From: Athripsodes cinereus | Taxonomy: Eukaryota; Arthropoda; Insecta; Trichoptera; Leptoceridae | Direction of reading: 5' to 3' | Assembly: GCA_947579605.1 (NCBI GenBank) | Contig: OX388307.1 | Span: 20,375,237 to 20,439,236 of the forward strand | DNA length: 64,000 nucleotides | In this document: one piece after another, positions 34,690-46,777 of the stretch | Numbering within the stretch: position 1 is the stretch's first letter | Layout of the letters: each line of letters begins with the position of its first letter | The notes under the pieces: model-generated | Told to the model about the DNA's origin: nothing | Database searches by the model: none | The model's input: only the letters and a program-made list of their open reading frames with translations | Made by a program: the position numbers and the translations under genes

Positions 34690-37600
34690 TTTGGATTGAT
34701 ATCAAGGAAATTATTTTATTGATAATTACATTCCTAATATATAATCATAAAGTATGTAAACACGTGAAATATTGTATATTTTTTCTGCCACAGACATAAG
34801 AAACATATTTCGATACTTTTCAGATCTTTAAATATGACTTACGTACAGATCTGATAAATACTACTTCTTCCGTAACATAGGTAAATTCAAGGAAAAATTT
34901 TGATATGATTTATAAGTATAGGTAAACTCTTTATATTTAAACAAGAAACATAATTTAACATTCTTATTGTAAACTAATATTAAATTATTAAAATGATCTA
35001 GAGTTTGTGTGTTCACATTGTGAAAAGACATTTTAAACTTGACGAAAGCGCTTGAGTATTAATAAATCAATAGTGAAAAGTAAAACAGTGTTTTATTGAT
35101 ATCAAATATACCTATTATTAAATTATTATTTCTAAAATCAATTTAGTTAATTTATTAATATATGTGTTATATTTTCAAAGGAAATAATCCTAAAAGAACT
35201 CAATCAATATACTTTCTAGTGTTCGTATTGAGAAATATTTTGCTCTGGAAAACAGTTTCCTCGTCGCCACTTGGGATTTAGTTTGCACAGTAAGCAAAAA
35301 ACAACTTGTTTGTGACTTCCTTCCTTCCGGAAAAGAACGAAATTACAAATACGTAACTATTTTTTCCTTGTTTTTTTGGTATTAGGTGCAAAAACAGAAA
35401 AATAAACCAGGTGATTTGAGTTGTTTTTTTTTATTTCACCGCAAGTGAACAGTTATATTGTTACGTACGAGAGACCAAATCCGAGACATTTTTATTATTG
35501 TTAATATGATTTGAAGTAATTACGTTCTTTATTCTACCTCCGTCCCCGACTAAGACATAATAATTCTTTGAAATCCTAAAAACCACAAGTAAAAAATCAA
35601 TCGAAGTGGTTATGTTTCATAGGTAATGCAAAAAATTAAGAAGTAAAAATACAGTGATATTGGCTTCTTGTAAACAGATGTACGTATAATATTTAAACGT
35701 TACTTAAAGCATAGAAAACAACGTATGTATCTACGTAAAAGTAAGAGAGAGAACTTGGAGTTAATTCCAGTAGATAATACTTATGGGATAACACGATTAG
35801 CCTAAACAGTAAACAGTATTACAAACGATGTGACGTTACATTAAGCCGCTCGATCTTCATGTAAACTGTTTAAATCTAATTTCTTCAACGACGAAGCTTC
35901 TACTTTGTTAGAGACAAATGTGCAAATCTCTAAAATAAACAAAATCACGAACAAGAGTTGACAAGATGTGAAACAACAAACTCATTTATTTTCTGACTTA
36001 CTACGACATTACTTAATTTAACAAATTGATAATGAAACTGCTGTTCAGTTTGAATATTTGTAGACTAGGATTTATGAGTCTGTTAGTCCGATGAAACACC
36101 AAAAAATATCTGTCAAGTGGTAGGTACAAAATCACTGAGAATGGGTTGAGTTTGTTTACCTTTTTATAGATGATTATTGAAGTGCGAGTAATGAAAAACA
36201 TAAGTTACTTGAATAAATATTTAAAAGATATGTTTTATTTTATTTTCAAGTGCTCTGAGTTGTAAAATATCAGTCGTAAAAGGAAAACATGGATACTTCG
36301 TGACAGCAGCAAAAATAAAACTAAGAGTAGGTAGGTAAAATATTTATAAAAAAATTGTGCTCTACTTAATATATTGTAAACAGTATTAATATTATTCCCA
36401 AAAATAAAACTTTCAAAATTGCGTCATAAATTTATTATTTTCAAAATGGATTGACAACTCGGATAGAATGCGCAATTAGCTATAAAAGGCACTTTAATGA
36501 CATTTTAAAAAGCTACATGGATTAAATATATAACTTTATTTATTAAAATAATTTTAGATAATATCTCAACTTAAAATTACAAGTGAACTTGAACCAATTT
36601 TTATCTACAACGATAATGTAAATTTTAGTTATATGCATGAATCTTCACATTACATTTAAGCGAATATTTACGTGTAAATTAAAGTATGTATTCATCAGAT
36701 GATTTTTGCGTGGGTGGAACCTGAAAACGTTAAAATGCCGGATATTACACGTGTGTTCACTGATAAGCCGGAAATTGGAGATTGTTAATCGATGACATGA
36801 ATTTCCTGTTGATTTCTATAATTATAGTATGTTTAAATATGTGAAACGTAATGAAAATGGTCTGAATATGTTTTTCATAGAGACCGACAATAATACGCCC
36901 ATAATGTGTATCTTTTGTCATTCCGAGATATCCAGATGGATAATGTTTCAATGATAACTTATCAAAGTAAGGGGTACCTTCCTGTAGATGAAGTACAATG
37001 CGAATGAAGAACAATTCAGAATGATGACCACTTCTTAATATTATGTTTCTGATGTGGAGGACTGCAGTTCTGAAAAACTGATTCTAGAAACTAACAAGGC
37101 AATACGTGTCGCTATCTATTGGAGTAGAAAGATTTAGGCCGAACATAGAGAGTAAGTAACGACAGCACTGCTCTTTTCTATAAATAAGCTATCACCTAAA
37201 TTCCTTTCAAAGTAATTTTATAATCTTTCTTCAAAATCACCAGTAAATTTGTCTTCTATAAATAAAATAACATAAACTTAATATCCTGAAAATTACCTAG
37301 AGAACATGAGACGATTGAAGAGGGGGAGGGGTTACTAAGGACTAGATCGTAGTACTTGACTTATTTTTTCAAATCAAAGGGAGAAATATAAATTTCAATT
37401 TATACTTCATTATTTTTTTTACATCAAATAAAATTTCACTTTCATTTTTTGGTACAAACACATATTTTTTTCCAACAAAACAAATAATTTTATTAATCTG
37501 GTTTCAACAAATCTACTTTCTTTTTAAAAGAATATCTTAGATTTGATTGGTTTTCGTTTCTTATTTGACGATCTTTTGCAACTTATGATTTATTAGATTT

Positions 37601-38377
37601 TCATTTCTGATTCGTTATTACTTTTCTTCCAAAATATTCTTAGGCAATAATACAAACAAAAATATTATAAACCACCTTCAAATCTGGCTTTGCTTAAAAA
37701 AAACGATAATTTACACAAAAAAAATCTAATTTACACAAAGCACAAAAAATTTATTTTTATTCTTACCTAAAAAAATAACTTTGAAGTATCTAAAAAATCT
37801 AAAAAATGGAAACAATATTTAATATGGCAACACTTTTTAATATGCCAACAAAAAATTGATAAAACATTGGGAGTGAGATTTTCCACGCAAACTTTGTAGG
37901 TAATACGAACCCATAAACATCAAGTTTATAAATCAAACATTTTTAATACGGTTAATGATCGCAAGTTTGTATGGAAGGCATAATTTTTCTGTATAATTTC
38001 TTATAAAGATGTCTATGATGGATACATAAAGATCAAACACTTATATAAAGGAACTAAAATATCCAAAAAATATAATATTTTACTTTGATACACGATTTCT
38101 CAATTACTTTTTTCTTTCACTATCAGATATCCCGCAGTGCAGTGTACCTTATTCAGTATAAAATATGTATTATTTTTCGGAAGCAATATCCCCTTTGTAC
38201 TACAAACATGATATCTTAGAATATAAATAGAAATTAATATGCCTTAAAATAAAATGGTTGTTTAAGTAAAAAAGTGACGCTTTCATTCTGATACAATAGA
38301 AAATTTAATAATACCTTCAAAAGTAAAACATACTCCCCTACTTGATTGAGTAACTATACCAAATATTACATCCAAAC
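34690..38377. other. Long AT-rich noncoding stretch
   Basis: No coding frame above 85 codons and no recognised repeat ends. Probably intergenic or intronic. Confidence 0.4.
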
Positions 38378-38392
38378 AAAGTACTAAATTTA
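38378..38392 (+). repeat. 15-bp direct repeat, left of the Penelope pair
   Basis: AAAGTACTAAATTTA, identical to 41661-41675. Taken as a probable target duplication of the whole inverted pair. Confidence 0.6.
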
Positions 38393-38458
38393 GATAATAA
38401 ATATTTAAATAAAAAACACTGTTTACTTTCATTTAAAATTGTTATAATATTAAAAGCT

Positions 38459-38482
38459 TTTCGGACATACGTCCATCTTCAG
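38459..38482 (-). ncRNA. Hammerhead ribozyme core candidate (left arm)
   Basis: Minus strand: CTGAAGA (fits CUGANGA), a 4-bp stem GGAC/GTCC with loop GTAT, then GAAA, followed by the self-complementary AAGCTT. Hammerhead motifs are documented at Penelope-like element ends, often with a very short stem III. Stem I pairing and the cleavage site are not verified. Confidence 0.45.
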
Positions 38483-38619
38483 TAATAATTACTTATAACT
38501 AATGACAAATGACAAATTGATGGTACATGATAATACAAAATTAAATGTGGGTAGGGGTAGTGGGCGGGGTTAATAGAGATGTAAAATGGATATGTGAAGG
38601 TATTGGTAGAGATATTGTT

Positions 38620-39947
38620 TTAAGGTAATCTATGGGTGGAAGTAGTAAACGGGTAGGTAAGAGGAGAAATTAGAGGTGGGATTTGAATGTTAATGGTGTC
38701 ATCTTTATTTTTGTTGATCTCCATTGCCTCCAGTATATTCATTTTTTGACCTTTTTTGCATTTATGTAACACATGTATGCCTTCCTGGTTGAAAGAGTGC
38801 CCCCATTCTTTGGCATGGTCCGCCATTTCCGAATTTACTCGAATTGTGTTTAGAGCCATTCTATGTTCTTTATATCTGGATGAGATTTTTCTTCCAGTTT
38901 GGCCGATGTAATATTTTGAACAATCGTTACATTGTAATTTATAAATGCCGCTGTGGTCTAGTTTCTTAGTTTTGGATTTAGTATTGAACAATTTTTTACC
39001 TATATTATTTGAGGTATAATATGCTGGTTTAAATGTTGAGTTTTTACACATATTTAAAGCATTATATGTTATCTGACCCATAAATTCTATTCTTTTATAT
39101 GTGAGATCTTTGTTTGACTGTGGTTGTATTTTAGGATAAATATATTTATATGTAAGAATATTTCTTTCCTTTTTTTGTACTATTTTCATAATATCGCAAT
39201 TATTATATCCATTGTTATTTGCAATATCTAATATTGTTTTTAATTCTTCATTGTAGTTGTTGGGTGATAAAGGGATGGATAACAAACGATGAATCATGGA
39301 ATTGAAAGCGGCCATTTTATGTGATGTGGGGTGGCATGATGTTGAATGTATTATTGTATCTGTATACGTAGGTTTACGATAAATTTTAAAATCGAATTTA
39401 TTGTTTTTGACTGATATAGATAAATCCAAAAAATTCAATATTCCATCTTCTTCTACTTCCACTGTGAACTGGATGTTAGGATGTTGTTTGTTGAGATATA
39501 TTAGAAACATGTCTAGCTGCCTCCTCGTACCTGACCAAGTACAGAAAATATCATCCACATATCTATGGTAGTTTGAAACATGTTGAATTAATGGATTATC
39601 CGATTCGAAAAGTTTTTTCTCAAAGTGATCCATGAAGATATCTGCCATAATTGAACTTAACGAGCATCCCATCGGTAAACCGGAAGTTTGTATATAGATG
39701 TCTTCTCTGAACTGGAAATAATTTTGTTTGAGACAAGTTTTTAAAATTTCTTCAATACTATTTGCTGTATCACTATCTTCACACTTCTCATGTAAAATTG
39801 AATTCACTACTTGTAATGTTTCTTCCACTGGGATGTTTGTGAACAAGCTTTTTACGTCAAAAGAAACGAGCAAGCAGTTTTTAGGTGGTGTTATTCTATT
39901 AAGTTCTTCACAAAGAATAACGGAATTCTTGACTGTGTATTTAGGTT
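38620..39947 (-). CDS. Penelope-like reverse transcriptase / GIY-YIG endonuclease (5' part lost in gap)
   Basis: The frame is open from the gap edge at 39947 to the stop at 38620; the first ATG (39873) is internal. From that ATG: FDVKSLFTNIP (5-15), SGLPMGCSLSS (64-74), catalytic RYVDDIF (104-110), LNFLDLSI (146-153) and the RKPTYTDT block (166-173), all typical of Penelope reverse transcriptases, which resemble telomerase. The C-terminal GIY-YIG nuclease follows: GIY at 309-311, a C-x2-C pair (C315, C318) between, YIG at 322-324, R333, H337 and a Glu in EAMEINK near 382. The protein would copy RNA at a nicked target made by its own nuclease. No stops or frameshifts are present in the visible 442 codons. 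The N-terminal third lies in or beyond the N run. Confidence 0.92.
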
Positions 39948-40147
39948 NNNNNNNNNNNNNNNNNNNNNNNNNNNNNNNNNNNNNNNNNNNNNNNNNNNNN
40001 NNNNNNNNNNNNNNNNNNNNNNNNNNNNNNNNNNNNNNNNNNNNNNNNNNNNNNNNNNNNNNNNNNNNNNNNNNNNNNNNNNNNNNNNNNNNNNNNNNNN
40101 NNNNNNNNNNNNNNNNNNNNNNNNNNNNNNNNNNNNNNNNNNNNNNN
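39948..40147. other. Assembly gap, 200 N
   Basis: Exactly 200 undetermined bases, a conventional placeholder, so the true size is unknown. It sits at the axis of the Penelope inverted pair. Frames crossing it are artefacts. Confidence 0.99.
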
Positions 40148-41389
40148 TTTTGACGTAAAAAGCTTGTTCACAAACATCCCAGTGGAAGAAACATTACAAG
40201 TAGTGAATTCAATTTTACATGAGAAGTGTGAAGATAGTGATACAGCAAATAGTATTGAAGAAATTTTAAAAACTTGTCTCATCAAAATTATTTCCAGTTC
40301 AGAGAAGACATCTATATACAAACTTCCGGTTTACCGATGGGATGCTCGTTAAGTTCAATTATGGCAGATATCTTCATGGATCACTTTGAGAAAAAACTTT
40401 TCGAATCGGATAATCCATTAATTCAACATGTTTCAAACTACCATAGATATGTGGATGATATTTTCTGTACTTGGTCAGGTACGAGGAGGCAGCTAGACAT
40501 GTTTCTAATATATCTCAACAAACAACATCCTAACATCCAGTTCACAGTGGAAGTAGAAGAAGATGGAATATTGAATTTTTTGGATTTATCTATATCAGTC
40601 AAAAACAATAAATTCGATTTTAAAATTTATCGTAAACCTACGTATACAGATACAATAATACATTCAACATCATGCCACCCCACATCACATAAAATGGCCG
40701 CTTTCAATTCCATGATTCATCGTTTGTTATCCATCCCTTTATCACCCAACAACTACAATGAAGAATTAAAAACAATATTAGATATTGCAAATAACAATGG
40801 ATATAATAATTGCGATATTATGAAAATAGTACAAAAAAAGGAAAGAAATATTCTTACATATAAATATATTTATCCTAAAATACAACCACAGTCAAACAAA
40901 GATCTCACATATAAAAGAATAGAATTTATGGGTCAGATAACATATAATGCTTTAAATATGTGTAAAAACTCAACATTTAAACCAGCATATTATACCTCAA
41001 ATAATATAGGTAAAAAATTGTTCAATACTAAATCCAAAACTAAGAAACTAGACCACAGCGGCATTTATAAATTACAATGTAACGATTGTTCAAAATATTA
41101 CATCGGCCAAACTGGAAGAAAAATCTCATCCAGATATAAAGAACATAGAATGGCTCTAAACACAATTCGAGTAAATTCGGAAATGGCGGACCATGCCAAA
41201 GAATGGGGGCACTCTTTCAACCAGGAAGGCATACATGTGTTACATAAATGCAAAAAAGGTCAAAAAATGAATATACTGGAGGCAATGGAGATCAACAAAA
41301 ATAAAGATGACACCATTAACATTCAAATCCCACCTCTAATTTCTCCTCTTACCTACCCGTTTACTACTTCCACCCATAGATTACCTTAA
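40148..41389 (+). pseudogene. Penelope-like RT / GIY-YIG, frameshifted copy
   Basis: Translates like the left copy from FDVKSLF onward, but near 40281-40283 the bases atc replace aaac, a net loss of one base. The reading frame before (to about 40280) and after (from about 40274, running to 41389) are therefore out of register. Downstream of that point the protein matches the left copy, including YVDD, GIY and YIG. If the base is truly missing, this copy cannot make the full protein; sequencing error near the gap is possible. Confidence 0.88.
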
Positions 41390-41526
41390 AACAATATCTC
41401 TACCAATACCTTCACATATCCATTTTACATCTCTATTAACCCCGCCCACTACCCCTACCCACATTTAATTTTGTATTATCATGTATCATCAATTTGTCAT
41501 TTGTCATTAGTTATAAGTAATTATTA

Positions 41527-41550
41527 CTGAAGATGGACGTATGTCCGAAA
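41527..41550 (+). ncRNA. Hammerhead ribozyme core candidate (right arm)
   Basis: Same motif as 38459-38482 on the plus strand: CTGAAGA, GGAC-GTAT-GTCC, GAAA, then AAGCTT. Conserved in both arms. Confidence 0.45.
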
Positions 41551-41660
41551 AGCTTTTAATATTATAACAATTTTAAATGAAAGTAAACAGTGTTTTTTAT
41601 TTAAATATTTATTATCTAAATTAAAATGAACTTTCATAGTGTTTCCTCTTCGAAAATCGA

Positions 41661-41675
41661 AAAGTACTAAATTTA
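41661..41675 (+). repeat. 15-bp direct repeat, right of the Penelope pair
   Basis: AAAGTACTAAATTTA, as at 38378-38392. About 38 bp of unmatched sequence lies between the right arm end (41622) and this repeat. Confidence 0.6.
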
Positions 41676-41794
41676 TTAAAATAAAGATACAAGTACAATG
41701 ATATAACCTATTACGTACCAACAATTTACACAGATCGAATTAGGTCCAAACTAAGATAAGAACTCTGTACTGTGGGTACTAACGCAGCGATACA

Positions 41795-41955
41795 TATATA
41801 CAATGCACTAAAAACGTATATATCTTACACTCAGACCCAGAACAATTTAAAAAGGGTCATTTTTCTTTTTGCTCTGGCCGAGAATTGAGCCTGAGACCTC
41901 ATGAATCAAAGGCAAGAATTTTATGTCTGTCCCACACCTGCACCGCTTGTCAGCT
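41795..41955 (-). repeat. tRNA-derived SINE fragment, lepidopteran style
   Basis: On the minus strand: gaggtctcaggctcaattctcggcc (B-box-like), then an A-rich part, then attgttctgggtctgagtg and atgta-type repeats. This order is familiar from tRNA-derived SINEs of moths and butterflies. Confidence 0.5.
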
Positions 41956-42299
41956 TTGATTAGAAAATTCTGCAGGAGCAATTCATTTTAGAAATCATTC
42001 AAATGTACTGATGACTTTTCATTTTTTTAATGCGCACATGTCAGTTGGCATTTTTTTATTATTCATAAAATTCGTTCACATTTTTCGTAACTACATTTAA
42101 GTAGAGAAAAAATAACCGAAATTCGATAAATTTGTTTTAATAATAATAAGTTAACTCAATTGCAATAGAGGTTGCATAAAAACAGAGACATTGTTTACTC
42201 TATGATAAATGTAGAATAATATGATCAAAAATCTATCTATCCAAACACGGAATATCCTAAAACTGAGGCAATTGATGACTGAGGCAAAAAACATGTAAT

Positions 42300-42450
42300 A
42301 AACTTTCAAGTCGTCCTCTCCATGCAAATAAAAGTTTAGACATTCTGAATGAGTGTCTGAATTCCTCATCGCTGAATCCAACATGTTAAATATCTTATTC
42401 ATGACCTTTTTAAATAGGTACTTGCCTATTAGAGGACATTCTAAAATGTT
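42300..42450 (+). repeat. Copy of the ~220-bp interspersed family
   Basis: Contains gtcgtcctctccatgcaaataaa, cctcatcgctgaat and tattagaggacattctaaaa, in family order; the two ends are diverged. Confidence 0.55.
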
Positions 42451-43123
42451 TAAAAAAGATAACTTGCCCAACTCTATGCTGGAGACTTCAAGGAAATATA
42501 TAAATTTAATTTTAATATAGATACCTATTCAACTTATAATTTGGATTATAGTGAAACTGATATAAAATCATATATTTTTTGATATAACTGATTCGGTTTG
42601 ATAAAAAAAATACTAAAATTAGTATCAAGGGTTTTAGTTTGTTGCTGAGGAAACAAGTTTATTATTTCTTAGCCACGTTAAAAGCAATTCAAAATGTTAT
42701 AACGTCGCATTATTGGAGAACACGTATAAAATAATACTTATTCACTTTATATCTCTTAAATTACACTTAAAATAATAAATGTGGCCTTTTTAGTAGTTTC
42801 AGCAATAGAAAGATTTCTTATTACATTACGGTAATAAACAGAACATTTTGCAATTATTATTATTTCATGAATAAAACATCTTAATCTGTAATAAAAATTG
42901 TTAAAATGTGTATTTTTTTCTTTTGAGACCATTCTATGAAAAAGATAACTCTTCTTTGCAAATGAAATTATACTAAGTTTATTAATTATTGTATTCTGGA
43001 CTATAATGCGTATATTTTTTTATTCAAATGCCATTTCAACTCGCATTTTTATATAATATATGACGTACTTAGTAGTTTTCACAACCCGGTATTACTTGGG
43101 ATTATACTATACTTTAATATACC
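42451..43123. other. AT-rich noncoding stretch
   Basis: Nothing recognised. Confidence 0.4.
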
Positions 43124-43172
43124 ATCACGCCTTATCCCAAATGGAGTAGGCAGAGAGGATGGAACACCATAT
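43124..43172 (-). repeat. Solo 3' end of the 'SAYPTWDTA' non-LTR family
   Basis: Plus strand accatcacgccttatccc...gagtaggcagagaggat is the reverse complement of that family's end. Confidence 0.55.
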
Positions 43173-45518
43173 AAATCTATTCTTACATAGTTATTTTGCT
43201 TCTTCTACATTTATGCAATGCACGCACATTATAAAAAAGAAATCGTTATAAAACATGAAGGAACGTAATCAACGTGCAAACGAATGAATAAGTACATTTT
43301 ACTTTCCACAAAGTCGTGACATTTTGTAACAATCTTGTCACACGAATTTGTGAAAAGTGAAATATTAGACAAGAAGTACTCGTATAATAACAGCAAGCTG
43401 CATTTAATTTTTATCTAATTCAAAACAATATGGTATCTCCTATTTATGATTGTTTACAGTTTTTATGTTTACTATATAAAGACTAGGTACCTATGAATAT
43501 GACATGTGAGTGGTTGTATAAGTAAACGAAGACTGAAATACCTCACAATGTCATATATACCTATTTGTGTTAATTCATGAAGTGTTTGATGAAGGGTAAT
43601 ATTTTAATTAAGATGTTAGAAAGCCATAAAATCTTTGAAATCCTTGTTGCGATATTCCAGGTGCTAAAACATCTCGAATCATACCTTACCATCTCCATTA
43701 AGAGACACTTTAGATTATGATAATTAACGCCACCCATTACTCCGACATAGTAATAATTTAATTTGTTTCATAATATAATATTCTTATTTCAGGCGACGAA
43801 ATGGCGCCAAGATCAGCGACAAGATTACATTTTTAAGTAATATTTTCCTTTAATAAGAATTACTCCAGTTGATGTCTTCATTACCATTAAGTACATACAT
43901 ATATACCTACATACTACATCCCTGTTAACATTCTTCTATAACACGATATCGTTGCATTCCGGCTTTCATATCATATAACTTTATCCGACTCATTCGTTAT
44001 TATTATCTATTTGATGTTCATAATTATCTATTACAATTCCATTATGAAAACTTGTTTTACATATATTATGTATATTACACTGTTTCCGGTTACCCTACAT
44101 TTATGATAAATAACGAAAATTCGGAAGCTATCTTTCATAATTAATAAAAAGTGACAAATAAAGATTTTATGTTTGAGGCATGACTTAGTATTTTTCTACT
44201 TGAACGCCTTATCAAATATACATTTCTCTTGAATTTATTACATTTAAATAAGGTAGGGTGAAGCAAAGCTCTAGTTTATTATTATAATACACCTTGCGTA
44301 TGGGTTGGTTATTACCAACTAAATAATGGTTTCGCTTACTTACTATTTTCATAATTATCCAATCAAACGGTAGGATATAGTGAGATTGATCATTATTAAC
44401 TGGTCAATAAATAAAATTGGTTCCTATCCTTAATAGCCATAAATTAAGCATGATTAGAATAGTCAGTGAACATTATCTGTAATAATGAGCCACTAGTGCC
44501 AAATTACACTTATAAAGAATTTTTACGACAGAAATAAAAAGCTTTCGTTTTATGCTAAACGTAGATGATTGCATTCACGCATTTTTTTTTAAATATATTT
44601 CAATCCCTTTTATCTATAACACAGTATCATTAGTTTCATGACACGCAGGCCCCGACCTAGGGAGAGCAAGCCGGGAAAATGACCAGAGCGGCAAAAATCA
44701 ATAACTGACATTGTGAAAATATTGTTTAACAAAACCGAAAAAAAAGTGAAATATTTCAAGCTCCTATAGCCTTTCAAAATCTTGGTAACCAGGGATGAGG
44801 GTAGAAATTTTGAGTCAGAAGACTTCAAATTTCAGAAACCAAGACCTAAGAAAAGTTTTCATTTGGATAGTTGACCGACAATAACAAATTGGAGAAATTG
44901 CAATAACATATGATTATGTTAGAAGCAGCTGAATACCTGGATTGGGCCCTGATTATACCTTCTTGTTGTCTGTGGGTTGATTATTATTTAAGATTTTATA
45001 CAAATATCTATTACGTTTATGATTGATTGATTGTTACCAATATACAATTTAACACAAATCAAATTTACGTAAGCGTAAATTATTTTATTAGATACATACA
45101 AACCTACAATATAATTTGAAGATAAAATGTAACTACAAACTACAATGTAACGATAAAATTATATTTTACCATATGTTACATATAATAATCACAATTTCAA
45201 CATGAATAAATCAACGATTGATGTCAAATTCCAACAAACATAATATAATAAATACTTTATTATTTTTTTCGTTTTAGTATCCACTATACACAACCAGGTA
45301 CAACAACACGATATTATAACATAGATAATACCTGCAACATAATATAACAATTCAGTTGAAAATGTTAAATAAATGAAAAAAATCCCACGGCTGTAAGGCA
45401 TCGCGTGATTAGGGAACATTTGATTTACGTATTATTTCACAGTAGGTAACGTGTATAGTGCAAAGTAGTATGCAGGTACATTTTACATTTTGTTGTAGCT
45501 CGCTTTGATATTCATACC
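43173..45518. other. AT-rich noncoding stretch
   Basis: The patch 44640-44830 is less AT-rich (ggccccgacctagggagagc) and gives a 72-codon minus frame without a known family. No gene is called. Confidence 0.4.
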
Positions 45519-45587
45519 GTAGTAGTAGTAGTATTAGTATTAGTAGTAGTATTAGTAGTAGTAGTAGTAGTATTAGTAGTAGTAGTA
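45519..45587. repeat. (TAG)n / (TAT TAG) microsatellite
   Basis: Interrupted GTA repeats with ATT replacements over about 69 bp. Confidence 0.9.
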
Positions 45588-45599
45588 GGCAGGGAAACA

Positions 45600-46769
45600 T
45601 ATCCGGAACTTTAGCATATTATCTGATTGAGGAAGTGTTCTATAAATATGGCTGTTGTTGAAAATATATACCTACATACCCACACAGTGTTGATAAAAAT
45701 ATTCTAGGAAATTATAATAGTAAATATCTACTGCAGTCAGCGATGACAGATTTATGTAATAGCTGAACAACAAACTAGTTTAATGTTTGTATTGATTGTT
45801 CTTACTCAATTTCTTCAACACTCAGTGATATTATGAAAATAACAAGTCTACTATGAAGATTTCTTAATGAGGGTTAAACGAAGCTTAGAGCGTGTTTTAC
45901 ATATATTTGGTAGTTATGTGGTTAGTTAGCGTATCATGAAAATGTTATGATCATATATAAGTGAATATAGATTTACACTATTCATATATTACTAATTTAA
46001 AACATTGCAAAAACACATTAAGAGCCCTTGATAGGTAGGGAACTCGAAATTGTCACATGATTTTACGCGCACCATTTTTCAACATTGAGTATTAATTAAT
46101 TGCAATATTTTCGTGATCGAGATGATATTTTTATTGTTTGTTTTTGATAATATCAAAATTTGAACATATTTTAATGTATTTTTAATAATAATGAAAAAAT
46201 ATTCCGAGAGATTCATGTAGAAATTATCGATTGAAAAACACCTTCCGAAATTTCATCACGACTAGCAGAGGTATTTTAAGACAATCATCTTAGAGGTTAC
46301 ATAAATGATGAAGTAAATTTAGCTCCAAGGATGCTTTAGAAAAATCCTATTTTTCTTAAATTTGGGTAATATTTAGCCATATTTTATTGAATATGCGAAA
46401 AAAATGGGATTTGTGACGTGCACATAAGAAAATATAATTTTTAGTTCGTCAAGTTCGAATAAGGAAAACATATTTAAAACAATTTTAATTGAATAATTTA
46501 TCATATGACTATAATAGCGTGATGTATTATTTATATTGAGAAATTTTCATTTTGAATTTTCCGCTTGCGGGAAAGTTTTTATGAAAATTTCCGTAGAACT
46601 CAAAAATCGGCTTTAGTTCGGCCAGCCGAGCCAAAGAGTCGGCACGCTGTTGAATCTGCGTCTGATTATTTATTTAAAATTATTAAAAAATAGAGATGGT
46701 TTTATGCTTGAAACTACATAATCACAGCACTAGATTACTTGATTTTTACCAAGGAAACATATTTTTATA
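45600..46769. other. AT-rich noncoding stretch
   Basis: Nothing recognised. Confidence 0.4.
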
Positions 46770-46777
46770 TGTGTCAT
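46770..46777 (+). repeat. 8-bp target-site duplication, left, of P-like copy 2
   Basis: TGTGTCAT, repeated at 48691-48698. The sequence differs from copy 1's duplication, so the two are independent insertions. Confidence 0.93.

Larger units (their letters stand above)
38387..39947 (-). mobile_element. Penelope-like element, left arm of the inverted pair
   Basis: Minus-strand element running from the assembly gap (39947) to about 38387. It carries reverse transcriptase plus GIY-YIG, then a noncoding end with a hammerhead-like motif. It is the inverse of 40148-41622, with which it agrees at nearly every base. Confidence 0.9.
40148..41622 (+). mobile_element. Penelope-like element, right arm of the inverted pair
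   Basis: Plus-strand copy starting at the gap, the inverse of 38387-39947. It starts about 90 bp further into the gene than the left arm, and has small differences including a 1-bp loss. Confidence 0.9.

Noticed and set aside
39728..40321. Open frames running through the N block on both strands
   Set aside because: They consist of undetermined residues across the assembly gap plus antisense of the Penelope gene.
44610..44828. 72-codon minus frame in a less AT-rich patch
   Set aside because: No family recognised and no splice or promoter context; looks like repeat remnant or chance.
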